A stretch of DNA of 64,000 nt. Origin: Afipia massiliensis (GTDB taxonomy: Bacteria > Pseudomonadota > Alphaproteobacteria > Rhizobiales > Xanthobacteraceae). Below are positions 19,741 through 28,393 of the stretch, one piece after another. Every line of letters starts with the position of its first letter. Position 1 is the stretch's first letter. The position numbers were made by a program, and so were the translations under genes. Under the pieces are notes generated by a model. It was not told the DNA's origin, did no database searches, and saw nothing but the letters and a program-made list of their open reading frames with translations. The stretch is taken from the NCBI RefSeq assembly GCF_001006325.2, contig NZ_LBIA02000001.1, positions 372,001 through 436,000 of the forward strand, written 5' to 3'.

Positions 19741-20769
19741 ATGGCGACGGTCGAGGCACGGCAAATTTTCAAGCAATTCGACGAGGTGCGCGCGGTCGAC
19801 GGCATCGATCTCCTCGCCAAGGAAGGTGAATTCCTCGTGCTGCTCGGCCCCTCTGGCTGCGGCAAGACCACGCTGATGCGGCTGATCGCGGGGCTCGAAC
19901 AACCGACCTCGGGCGACATCGTCATTGACGGCCGTGTCGTCACCGACCTGCCGCCGCGCGCCCGCAACATTGCCATGGTGTTCCAGAGCTACGCGCTCTA
20001 TCCACATCTCACGGTCGAGAAGAACATCTCCTTTCCGCTGCGCGCGATCGGCATGCCGAAGCAGGAGATTCGCAAGAAGGTCGAATGGGCGGCACGCATG
20101 TTCGGCATCGAGCGCTTTCTCGACCGCAAGCCGCGCCAGCTCTCCGGCGGCGAGCGCCAGCGCGTCGCGCTCGCCCGCGCGGTCGTGCGCCAGCCGGTCG
20201 TGTTCCTGCTCGACGAACCGCTGTCGAATCTCGACGCCAAGCTACGCAACTCCGCCCGCGACGAGCTCAAGCAGTTCCAGCGCAGCCTTGCCACCACCAC
20301 GATCTATGTCACCCACGACCAGGCCGAAGCCATGGGGCTTGGCGACCGCATCGCCGTGCTCAACCAAGGTAAGGTTATCCAGATCGGTACGCCACACGAA
20401 ATTTACGGGCGCCCGATGGACATCTTCGTGGCCACCTTCATAGGTTCGCCGCCGATGAACCTGGTGGAGGAAGACTCCTCGTATTTCGGTTTCCGACCGG
20501 AGGCGTTCCTGCCGCGCGAGGTTGGCAGCGCAGAAGACAGCATCGGTCTGCCCTTCCGTGTCACGCGCGTTGAATATCTCGGCGCCGATCGGCTGGTCTA
20601 TGGCGTGCTCGAAGGGCGCACGCCGGAGACGCATGTGATCTCGAAATTGCCCAACAATATCCGCGCGGAAGCCGCCGCCGGGGAGCGCCACGACTTTGTC
20701 GTACGCAGGAGCGAGATTGCGCGCTTCGACCGCGCGAGCGGCCGGCGCATCGACGGAGGCGCGTTATGA
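19741..20769 (+). CDS. ABC transporter ATPase, MalK/UgpC type
   Basis: A 342-residue ATPase. Walker A GPSGCGKTTLMR near residue 40, Q-loop MVFQSYALYPHLTV near 85, signature LSGGERQRVALARA near 137, Walker B VFLLDEPLSNLDAKLR and switch histidine in YVTHDQAEAMGLGD. The C-terminal ~110 residues form a TOBE-like regulatory domain. I start at the ATG at 19741. A GTG at 19720 would add seven residues. The stop overlaps the first permease start by four bases (20766-20769). Confidence 0.92.
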   Translation: MATVEARQIFKQFDEVRAVDGIDLLAKEGEFLVLLGPSGCGKTTLMRLIAGLEQPTSGDIVIDGRVVTDLPPRARNIAMVFQSYALYPHLTVEKNISFPLRAIGMPKQEIRKKVEWAARMFGIERFLDRKPRQLSGGERQRVALARAVVRQPVVFLLDEPLSNLDAKLRNSARDELKQFQRSLATTTIYVTHDQAEAMGLGDRIAVLNQGKVIQIGTPHEIYGRPMDIFVATFIGSPPMNLVEEDSSYFGFRPEAFLPREVGSAEDSIGLPFRVTRVEYLGADRLVYGVLEGRTPETHVISKLPNNIRAEAAAGERHDFVVRRSEIARFDRASGRRIDGGAL

Positions 20770-21701
20770 CGACGGTGACGGCAGGGGCGTTCACCGCGTC
20801 GGCAGGCTGGCGGATGCGGCTTGCCGACAACGAACGCTGGCTCTGGCGGCTGATGCTTGCGCCTGCCATCCTCTATATCGCACTGCTGGTCGGCTTTCCG
20901 TTCTTTCTCGCGCTGTTTTACAGCGTGTCGGACGTCACCGTCGGCAGCCGCGGCATGAGCTTTGTCGGGTTTGAGAATTTCCGGCGCGTGGTGGCGACCA
21001 GCACGTTCTGGACGGCGGTCTGGAATACGCTCATCTTCACCATCGTCTCGCAGTTTTTCGTTCTCCTGTTCGCCAATATGCTGGCGATGGCGCTCTCCAC
21101 CGATTTCCGCGGCAAGTGGCTGGTGCGGCTCCTGATCCTTTTGCCCTGGGTCGCTCCGATCTCGCTCGGATCGATCGGTTGGCTGTGGATCTACGATTCG
21201 ATCTATTCGGTGATCAACTGGACCGGGCAGGCCTTTCGTATTCTTGGACCGAACGAATGGCCGATCTGGCTTGGCCAGCCCAATCTCGCCATGGCCTCGA
21301 TCATCATCGTGCAGATCTGGCGCATCGTGCCGCTCGCCACCGTGATCCTGCTCGCCGGGCTGACCTCGATCCCGCAGGATATCTACGACGCCGCCGCCGT
21401 CGACGGCGCCGGATTCTGGCGGCGTACGTTCCAGATCACCTTCCCCCTGCTCATGCCGATCACGCTCGTCGCCGTGCTGTTCGGGATCATCTTCACCTTC
21501 ACCGACATGATCGTGGTGTTCGTGCTAACGCGCGGCGGCCCCTATGACCAGACCCAGGTGCTTGCGACATGGGCCTTTTTCACCGGCATCCAGGGCGGCG
21601 ATCTTGCTGGCGGGGCGGCAGTGTCGCTGTTCCTGTTCCCCGTGCTGGTCGCGGTCGCGGTCGTGTTCCTGCTGCTCGCGCGGCGGGCGGAGGTGACGTG
21701 A
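20766..21701 (+). CDS. ABC sugar-type permease, UgpA/MalF-like
   Basis: A 311-residue inner-membrane permease with about six hydrophobic segments (first: LMLAPAILYIALLVGFPFFL). The EAA loop that docks to the ATPase is visible as DIYDAAAVDGAGFWRRTFQ near residues 210-228. It forms the pore with the next gene product. Starts overlap the upstream ATPase stop, and its own TGA overlaps the next ATG, so the four-gene unit is tightly coupled. Confidence 0.92.
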   Translation: MTTVTAGAFTASAGWRMRLADNERWLWRLMLAPAILYIALLVGFPFFLALFYSVSDVTVGSRGMSFVGFENFRRVVATSTFWTAVWNTLIFTIVSQFFVLLFANMLAMALSTDFRGKWLVRLLILLPWVAPISLGSIGWLWIYDSIYSVINWTGQAFRILGPNEWPIWLGQPNLAMASIIIVQIWRIVPLATVILLAGLTSIPQDIYDAAAVDGAGFWRRTFQITFPLLMPITLVAVLFGIIFTFTDMIVVFVLTRGGPYDQTQVLATWAFFTGIQGGDLAGGAAVSLFLFPVLVAVAVVFLLLARRAEVT

Positions 21702-22552
21702 TGGCACGCCGGCGAGTTCTCAGGCGCATTGCGATGGCCGGCGGACATGCCGGCGTGCTGGTCTTCTTCGTCACATTCCTTGCATTTCCCTTCTATTGGA
21801 TGCTGATGACGACGTTCAGGACCACGATTGACCTGCACGACGTGAACAAGAACCCGTTTCTGTTCAACGAGCCGCCGACGCTCGAGCACCTCAAAGTGCT
21901 GTTCGAGGACACCCAGTATCTGCAATGGCTGATCAATACCGGCGCGGTGGGGATTGCCGTCGTCCTCATCACGCTTTTGCTCGCGGTGCCGGCGGGGTAC
22001 GCGCTCGCGCGCATGACCGGCCCTTGGGCGCAGACGCTCGGCATCGCCATTTTTCTCACTTATCTCGTGCCGCCGACCATCCTGTTCATTCCCTTCGCAC
22101 GCATCATCGCGGTTCTCGGCCTGCAGGATTCGCTGTGGTCTTTGGTGCTGGTCTATCCGAGCTTCACGGTGCCGTTCTGCACCTGGCTCCTGATGGGGTT
22201 CTTCAAGGCTATCCCGCGCGACCTTGAGGAGGCAGCTATGATCGATGGGTTGAGCCGCTTCGGCGCGTTCATCAAGGTAGTGATGCCGATTTCGATCGCG
22301 GGGATGCTGACCGCGGTGATCTTCGCCTTCACGCTGGTGACGCAGGAATTCGTCTATGGTGTCACCTTCATCACCTCGGCGTCGAGCTACACCGTCAGCG
22401 TCGGCGTGCCGACCTTCCTAGTGCGCGGGGACGTCTATTTCTGGGGTTCGATGATGGGCGCCTGCCTGATCGCCAGCGTGCCAATTGCCATTATCTATAA
22501 TTTCTTCGTCGCTCGTTTCGTGGCCGGCTTTACTATGGGCGCCATAAAGTAA
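21701..22552 (+). CDS. ABC sugar-type permease, UgpE/MalG-like
   Basis: A 283-residue second permease starting MARRRVLRRIAMAGGHAG. It shows six or so membrane spans and the EAA loop DLEEAAMIDGLSRFGAFIK near residue 180. I start at the ATG at 21701, which overlaps the upstream TGA. Longer readings into the previous gene are out-of-frame read-through. It is the last gene of the importer operon. No sugar-specific catabolic gene follows. Confidence 0.92.
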   Translation: MARRRVLRRIAMAGGHAGVLVFFVTFLAFPFYWMLMTTFRTTIDLHDVNKNPFLFNEPPTLEHLKVLFEDTQYLQWLINTGAVGIAVVLITLLLAVPAGYALARMTGPWAQTLGIAIFLTYLVPPTILFIPFARIIAVLGLQDSLWSLVLVYPSFTVPFCTWLLMGFFKAIPRDLEEAAMIDGLSRFGAFIKVVMPISIAGMLTAVIFAFTLVTQEFVYGVTFITSASSYTVSVGVPTFLVRGDVYFWGSMMGACLIASVPIAIIYNFFVARFVAGFTMGAIK

Positions 22553-22666
22553 CGCCCATGAAACTGTTTGACGTCAGCGGGTAACGGACAGAAGGGCAGT
22601 CATTCCTAAGAGAGAGGTTTCTGATCATCTGGCTGGCCACGCAGTGGTGATAGCGCCGGTCTCCAC

Positions 22667-22860
22667 GCAAATTCCCTGCAAACAGGGAATTTTACAGGGA
22701 AATCTACGATTTCGAGGCGTCCGGAGACATTTTGAAGGAAGAAACTGCCGTGCCGCAGAGATTTTTCGGACAATTCCCTACTTTAACTAACAGGGACAGC
22801 ATCACCACGAACAGGGAACTTTTGCTGACTAACAGGGATCTTCATACGCGAGGAATAAAT
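22667..22860. repeat. Dispersed ACAGGGAA-rich repeat, copy A
   Basis: This stretch holds several short units of the type AACAGGGAA/ACAGGGATC and the phrase TTTCGGACAATTCCCTACTT, which recurs at 32568-32588 in a similar setting (…GCCGTG…CGCAG… before it). A frame can be read through it up to 23070, but it gives an artificial-looking peptide full of repeated NRE/NRD and I do not call a gene. The remaining bases to 23032 hold nothing recognisable. Confidence 0.6.
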
Positions 22861-23032
22861 GTCGCCGATACGAAACGTGCAATCAACCCTCATCTCACGG
22901 TCGCGGCAGCACTCTGTTTTTACACGATTCCGATAGCAAAATTAGCGGGCGCCAAAGACGATCACGTGTTCAAGATGATCGATTCTCCTGCTTTCGTTAG
23001 TTGGATATTTGATAGGTCACCTTTCGATGCGG

Positions 23033-23824
23033 TTATCGCCCCTGGAAATTCGCGGCGCGCCGCTCGATGAAGGATTGGACTCCCTCTGCCGCATCCTCGG
23101 TGCCAAGAATCCGCTCGCGCATCACTGAGATATAGTCCGCCGTCAGCTTCTCCCCGCTTTCAGTGAACTTCAGCGCCGCTTCCTTGGTCACCTGAATTCC
23201 AATAGGCGCGTTCTTGGTGATCAACCTGGCAACTTCCATGGCACGTTCGATCTGCTGCCCTACCGGAACGACCTCCTGGACAAGACCGATCTTGCAGGCT
23301 CGCTCCGCGTTGAATTCATCGCACAGGAACAGATGATACATTGCATCGCCCCATCCGGCTCGTGTCAGGAACCGAAAATGAGCCCCGCCAAGTGGCGCGA
23401 TGCCCCGCTTGGATTCCATCTGGCAAAACCTGCTAGTATCCGCAGCGATCACGATGTCGCCGGCAAGCATCAGCTCAATTCCAATGGTGTAGACGATGCC
23501 CTGCACCGCAGTCACGACAGGCTTGCGACAGCGGTTCTTGAGCGCGAAAATATCGATCGTGCCTTCTCGATGATCCCAGTTCTCGGCGTTCGGCCCGAAG
23601 AACCGGGCCATATCAAGACCCGAGGTAAAATCGTCGCCCTCGGCGCAAATTACACCTGCCCAGAGATCATCCGTGCCGTCCAGAAGCGTCAGGGCGTCCG
23701 AGAGCTGGTACGTCATCGGAGGCGTGAAGGCGTTCTTCTTGGCCATATTGTTGATAATGATCTTGAGAACGCGATCATGAACTTCCGTGCGAACTGAACC
23801 CGGTGCTTTCATCGGTTCCATCAT
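23033..23824 (-). CDS. Enoyl-CoA hydratase/isomerase family protein
   Basis: A 263-residue crotonase-fold enzyme. The oxyanion-hole region is DDFTSGLDMARFF (~60-72) and VQGIVYTIGIELMLAGD (~105-121). One acidic catalytic candidate lies in GIELMLA and a second in MESKRGIAPLGGAH. I place the start at the ATG at 23824, which has GGAGATAAG in front. The longer reading to 23959 lacks a good site. It is the last gene of the minus-strand cluster that starts with a binding protein at 31551 and would act on an unsaturated acyl-CoA intermediate. Exact substrate unknown. Confidence 0.88.
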   Translation of the reverse strand: MMEPMKAPGSVRTEVHDRVLKIIINNMAKKNAFTPPMTYQLSDALTLLDGTDDLWAGVICAEGDDFTSGLDMARFFGPNAENWDHREGTIDIFALKNRCRKPVVTAVQGIVYTIGIELMLAGDIVIAADTSRFCQMESKRGIAPLGGAHFRFLTRAGWGDAMYHLFLCDEFNAERACKIGLVQEVVPVGQQIERAMEVARLITKNAPIGIQVTKEAALKFTESGEKLTADYISVMRERILGTEDAAEGVQSFIERRAANFQGR

Positions 23825-23898
23825 CTTATCTCCATCTGGTCGTGTGCGTGCACGGCGCCGCGAACTATCTTCGGCGCGTGTGATACTGAAATTCGCGG

Positions 23899-24960
23899 CT
23901 ATGTGTTGGTCAGCATAATACGGCCGACGACCTTGCCGGCGCGCAGTTGGTCGATCCATTTCTGGACATCCGCCATCGGCTCTTCCCGCATAGGCGTCGG
24001 CTTGACCTTGCCGGATCGCGCCAATTCCATCAGTTCGCGGCCTTCCGCCAGAGTTCCGGTGATGAACCCTTCAATCGTCATCCGCTTGTAGATCCACTGT
24101 ACCATCGGCAGATTGAAACTTCCGCCCATCTGGCCGGAAACAACAATCTTTCCGCCACGCGCCAGCACCGACACGGCAAAAGCCATCGACTTTTCGCTGC
24201 CTGCGAAGTCGACGATCTCGTCGAAGCCGCCATCGGTCTCCTTGATGATCCGCTTGACGACATCGGCTTCGCTGGGGTCGTAGGCTTTTGATGCGCCGCT
24301 CTTGAGGGCAGCCTCGCGCGCGGATGCACTGATGTCCGCCACCGAAATTTCTTGCTTGAACATAGCTCCCGCAATGGAGAGGCCCATCATGCCGACGCCA
24401 CCCAGACCGATCAGCAAAAGATTGCGCTGACGCGGGCGATCCACGAGACGCTTGAGGGCGCCATATGCGGTCACGCCGGAGCACATCAGCGTTGCCGCCA
24501 TATTGAGCGGAAGCGGATCGAATTCCAGCAGGTACCTGGCGTCGGGAACCAGCACGTGGCTCGCGAATCCGCCGTCGATGGCGACGCCGAGAAAGCGGTT
24601 TCGTCCGCACAGGTTCTCGTCTTCATTGAGGCAGTCGCGGCATTTGCCGCAGCCGATCCACGGAAACACGGCGCGCTTCTGTCCGACCAGACCCGGCTCG
24701 ACATCCGGACCGACCTCCTCGACAACGCCGACGATCTCGTGGCCCATGGTGAAGGGCAAGGTCTGTCCGCGCGTGGTGTCGAGCTTCTTGCCATCTCCCA
24801 AGTGCACGTAGCCGTCCTGAATATGCAGGTCAGAATGGCACAGACCGCACCGCTCAATCCGCACCAAAACTTCCCGGCCTTGCGGCTTCGGCGCGTCAAC
24901 GATGGTTTCACAGAGCGGGGCCGCGAACTGGACAATGGACTGACGACGTAACGCGGGCAT
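23899..24960 (-). CDS. Zinc-dependent alcohol dehydrogenase (MDR family)
   Basis: A 353-residue medium-chain dehydrogenase. Catalytic zinc ligands are in CGLCHSDLH (Cys38 region) and GHEIVGVVEEVG. The structural zinc loop has four cysteines in GCGKCRDCLNEDENLCG. The NAD(P) Rossmann motif is LLIGLGGVGMMGLS near residue 180. Its position between a CoA carboxylase and an enoyl-CoA hydratase suggests that it oxidises a hydroxyl group on a CoA-bound or free intermediate rather than ethanol, as in the hydroxyacyl-CoA dehydrogenases of cyclic-acid pathways. That is inference from context. Confidence 0.88.
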   Translation of the reverse strand: MPALRRQSIVQFAAPLCETIVDAPKPQGREVLVRIERCGLCHSDLHIQDGYVHLGDGKKLDTTRGQTLPFTMGHEIVGVVEEVGPDVEPGLVGQKRAVFPWIGCGKCRDCLNEDENLCGRNRFLGVAIDGGFASHVLVPDARYLLEFDPLPLNMAATLMCSGVTAYGALKRLVDRPRQRNLLLIGLGGVGMMGLSIAGAMFKQEISVADISASAREAALKSGASKAYDPSEADVVKRIIKETDGGFDEIVDFAGSEKSMAFAVSVLARGGKIVVSGQMGGSFNLPMVQWIYKRMTIEGFITGTLAEGRELMELARSGKVKPTPMREEPMADVQKWIDQLRAGKVVGRIMLTNT

Positions 24961-25043
24961 TGATTTCTCCTGAGAGCAGCGATGAGTGGGTATTCGAGAG
25001 ATCGTCTAACGGCGGGAAACGCGCACCGGGAATTCCAGCGCGC

Positions 25044-28000
25044 TCACCAGCTGTCCACGAATGGGCGCTTCGGCGAGTTCCGCGTCGGTTTCTTCGGCGC
25101 AGCCCGAAGTGCACTCGCGATGCGGCTGCGGGTTTCGGCCGGATCGATCACGTCATCGATCTCCATGTAGGTCGCGGCGTTGAGTGCCCGTCCGTCGGCG
25201 TAAAGCTGGGCGACGTAGCGCTCGAACTCTCGCTGCCGCTCGGCGGGATCCTCAATCGCCTCAAGCTCCTTGCGGTAGGCGAGACGGACAGCACCCTCGA
25301 TACCCATGGAGCCGAGTTCGCCGGACGGCCACGACAGCGAGCACAAGCCGGTCGCCGCAGCACCACCGGCCATCGCTTGAGCGCCAAGCCCATAGGCCTT
25401 GCGAACGATCACCGACATGAACGGCGTATCCACGCTCGCGCCGGCCAGGAACATGCGCGCGAAGTGACGGACAGTGGCTGTCTTCTCAGCATCTGGGCCG
25501 ACCATGAAACCTGGCGTATCGCAGAGCGACAGGATTGGAATGTCGAACGCATCGCAAAGCTGCATAAAGCGGGCGGCCTTGTCGGCCCCGTCGGCATCGA
25601 TCGCCCCGCCGAGATGTACGGGATTGTTCGCGATCACACCGATCGGTGCCCCCTCAATACGCACAAAGGCGGTGACCATTCCCTTGGCGAACGCTCGCCG
25701 CAGCTCCATCACCGAGCCCTCGTCGGCGAGCAGATCGATCACGTCCCTTATGTCGTAGATCCGAAGCCGGTTCTCCGGAATCACGCGCCGCAAGAGGCGC
25801 TGATCGGCACATGTCCAACTTGCAAGCTTGCCCTGGAAATATCCAAGATACTTCTTCGCCGCAGCGACCGCCGCCGCTTCGTCCTTCACAAGAACATCGA
25901 TCACGCCGTTGAGCGTTTGTATGCTGGCTGGTCCGACCTGGTCGGGCGTGAAGGAGCCCAGTCCTCCCGCTTCGATCATCGCCGGCCCGGCCATGCCGAT
26001 GGTCGAGTCTTCGGTGGCGATAATGACATGACACGCGCCGAGCAAAGCGGCGTTGCCCGCGAAGCAGCGCCCTGCCGCGATCCCCACCAGCGGCGCAACG
26101 CCGCTCATCAATCCGAAGTGGCGGAAGGTGCGCAGGTCAAGACCCGATGGCCCCATGTAATCGGTGTCGCCCGGGCGGCCACCCCCGCCTTCGCTGAACA
26201 GCACGAACGGTGCCCGAATGCTCCGCGCCAGCTCCATCATGCGATCCATCTTGCGATGGGCCATGAATCCCTGAGTGCCGGCGAAGACAGTATAGTCGTA
26301 GGACATCACCACGCACCGCGTGTCCGCGCCGGGAAACAGCCCTGCGTTGACTGTTGCCGTTCCGGTGACCGTGCCATCGGCCGGACTGGCCTCGATCAAC
26401 TCGTCAAGCGAACGCCGCCTTCGTTGAGCGGCGAGCAACAGGCCGCCATACTCCACGAAACTTCCGTCGTCGCACAGATCGTCGATATTTTCGCGGGCGG
26501 TGCGCTGATCGAGCTTGCGCCGTCTCGCGACAGCCTTCGGCCTGGCCGCGTCCATCAATCCCGCTCGTCGTGCAAGAAGTTCCTGAAGATCGGGGCGAAG
26601 ATGATCGAGATCGATCACCTCATCCGCCACACCTTCAGGCTTCTCCAGCTCCATTGTTTCGATGAACAGCAACGCCGCGTCGGACGATATTGTTTGCCCC
26701 GACGTAACGACGATACGTCCAACACGGCCGCTTGCGGGCGCGTGAACAACCATTTCGGCTTTCATCGCCTCCAGGATCGCGATTGAATCACCAGCGTGGA
26801 CGATGTCGCCCTCGGACACCTCAATGTCCACGACACAGCCCTGGATCGGGGACCTGACTGCAACCGACCCCGGAGGCGGCGTCAGATCGTCACTATCCAG
26901 CGTCGGGGCGGCAACCGCAGCGGGCACGGCTTCGAAGAACCGCGCCTTGTGATCGACGGATGCAACAAGCTGATCGAGGTTCTCCTCGACAAAACGCGTG
27001 TGGATTTCGTCCGCGATCACAAGCGGATGTTTCAAAAGATTAAGCAGCAAAGATGTATTGGTGGCGACGCCGCCAATGCGGAATTCGCGGAGCGTTCGAT
27101 AGCCGGTATCCAGCAGCTGCTCCTTTCGCGGAGTGCGCACAATGAGCTTTGCCAGCAGGGAATCGAAACTGGCGCTCGTCTCGTAGCCGGCATAGCCGAA
27201 CGTATCGACGCGAATTCCCGGGCCGGACGGCGGATCGAATACCTGGAGCCGGCCGGCTGATGGCACCACGTCGCCATTGGCAGTAAGTTGCTCCATATTG
27301 AGCCGCAACTGCATCGCGAAACCACGCGGCGCCGGAATGTTGTCCTGCGTCAGCCCGAGATCCGGCAGGCTCGCACCGTCCGCGATCTGCAGTTGCGTGC
27401 AGACGAGGTCGATGCCGGTCACTTCTTCGGTCACGGTATGCTCGACCTGAAGACGCGGATTGGCCTCCATGAAAATGAAATCCGGCTGCCCCTTCGGCGG
27501 AGCTGGCTCGTACAGGAACTCGAAGGTTCCGAGACTCTTGTATTTGACCTCACGCGCCATCGACACGGCGGCAGCGAGGATACGTTCGCGCACGGCGGCA
27601 GGCAGCGTCAGGCTCGGCGCAATCTCGATCAGCTTCTGATGGCGACGTTGCAGCGTGCAGTCGCGTTCGTAGAGATGACTGATGTTGCCCTGTCCGTCGC
27701 CAACGATCTGAACTTCGATGTGACGGGCGCGGCGAATGAGGCGCTCAACATAGACATCGCCATTGCCGAAAGCAGACATGGCCTCGGATTGGCAGCGCCG
27801 GTAGGCTTCTTCAATTTCGTCGATGTTTTGCACAACGCGCATGCCGCGGCCGCCGCCGCCGGCAACGGCTTTGATGATCGCAGTTTCGCCTTGCGGGAGC
27901 GAGGCAAAGAAGGCCCGCGCCTCGTCGAGGCTCGCCACACCGGGTGTTCCAGCCGCAAGCGCAACACCGCAGCGTTGGGCCAACGCCCTCGCCTGCGCCT

Positions 28001-28340
28001 TGTCGCCGAACAGCGACAGCTGGTCGATCTCAGGGCCAACAAACATAATACCGCCCTCGCGACACAGCTGCGCGAATTGCGCGTTCTCGCTCAGAAAGCC
28101 GTAGCCTGGATGAACGGCGTCGCATCCGCTACTTTTCGCGATATGGATCATCGCCCCCGCATCAAGATAGCCACGAACGCCATGCCCCGGGAGTGGCTGA
28201 GCCTCATCGACCCGCATCACATGCAGAGACGAAGCATCTTCCCGCGTGAACACCGCGACAGTCGCGATACCGAGGCTCGCCGCCGCCCGCGCAATACGAA
28301 TGGCTATCTCGCCGCGATTGGCGATCAGTAGTTTTTTCAT
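25044..28340 (-). CDS. Single-chain biotin-dependent acyl-CoA carboxylase
   Basis: A 1098-residue fused carboxylase. Residues 1-450 are biotin carboxylase (KKLLIANRGEIAIRIARAA; ATP-grasp loop AGGGGRGMRVV near 160-170; MEANPRLQVEHTVTEE near 291). Residues 495-562 are the biotinyl domain with EAMKAEM, so Lys527 is the biotin site. Residues 575-1098 are a complete carboxyltransferase with both halves (VMSYDYTVFAGTQGFMAH; later GAQAMAGGAAATG). The single-chain layout recalls the long-chain acyl-CoA carboxylases. Most bacterial enzymes split these domains. The ATG at 28340 is chosen because the upstream reading is non-conserved. With a CoA ligase just upstream it probably carboxylates the activated substrate, to a malonyl-type CoA. 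Confidence 0.9.
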   Translation of the reverse strand: MKKLLIANRGEIAIRIARAAASLGIATVAVFTREDASSLHVMRVDEAQPLPGHGVRGYLDAGAMIHIAKSSGCDAVHPGYGFLSENAQFAQLCREGGIMFVGPEIDQLSLFGDKAQARALAQRCGVALAAGTPGVASLDEARAFFASLPQGETAIIKAVAGGGGRGMRVVQNIDEIEEAYRRCQSEAMSAFGNGDVYVERLIRRARHIEVQIVGDGQGNISHLYERDCTLQRRHQKLIEIAPSLTLPAAVRERILAAAVSMAREVKYKSLGTFEFLYEPAPPKGQPDFIFMEANPRLQVEHTVTEEVTGIDLVCTQLQIADGASLPDLGLTQDNIPAPRGFAMQLRLNMEQLTANGDVVPSAGRLQVFDPPSGPGIRVDTFGYAGYETSASFDSLLAKLIVRTPRKEQLLDTGYRTLREFRIGGVATNTSLLLNLLKHPLVIADEIHTRFVEENLDQLVASVDHKARFFEAVPAAVAAPTLDSDDLTPPPGSVAVRSPIQGCVVDIEVSEGDIVHAGDSIAILEAMKAEMVVHAPASGRVGRIVVTSGQTISSDAALLFIETMELEKPEGVADEVIDLDHLRPDLQELLARRAGLMDAARPKAVARRRKLDQRTARENIDDLCDDGSFVEYGGLLLAAQRRRRSLDELIEASPADGTVTGTATVNAGLFPGADTRCVVMSYDYTVFAGTQGFMAHRKMDRMMELARSIRAPFVLFSEGGGGRPGDTDYMGPSGLDLRTFRHFGLMSGVAPLVGIAAGRCFAGNAALLGACHVIIATEDSTIGMAGPAMIEAGGLGSFTPDQVGPASIQTLNGVIDVLVKDEAAAVAAAKKYLGYFQGKLASWTCADQRLLRRVIPENRLRIYDIRDVIDLLADEGSVMELRRAFAKGMVTAFVRIEGAPIGVIANNPVHLGGAIDADGADKAARFMQLCDAFDIPILSLCDTPGFMVGPDAEKTATVRHFARMFLAGASVDTPFMSVIVRKAYGLGAQAMAGGAAATGLCSLSWPSGELGSMGIEGAVRLAYRKELEAIEDPAERQREFERYVAQLYADGRALNAATYMEIDDVIDPAETRSRIASALRAAPKKPTRNSPKRPFVDSW

Positions 28341-28393
28341 GTCAGAGGCTCGATGAAATCGCAGATAAGGACAACGGTGCGCGATGCGCCTCG

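Noticed and set aside
22732-23070. 112-residue frame through the ACAGGGAA repeat
   Set aside because: The peptide only reflects the repeated DNA (NRE/NRD units) and has no plausible start signal.
24960-26786. 608-residue plus-strand frame opposite the carboxylase gene
   Set aside because: It is the complement of a gene with clear biotin carboxylase and carboxyltransferase motifs; its own translation has no recognisable domain.
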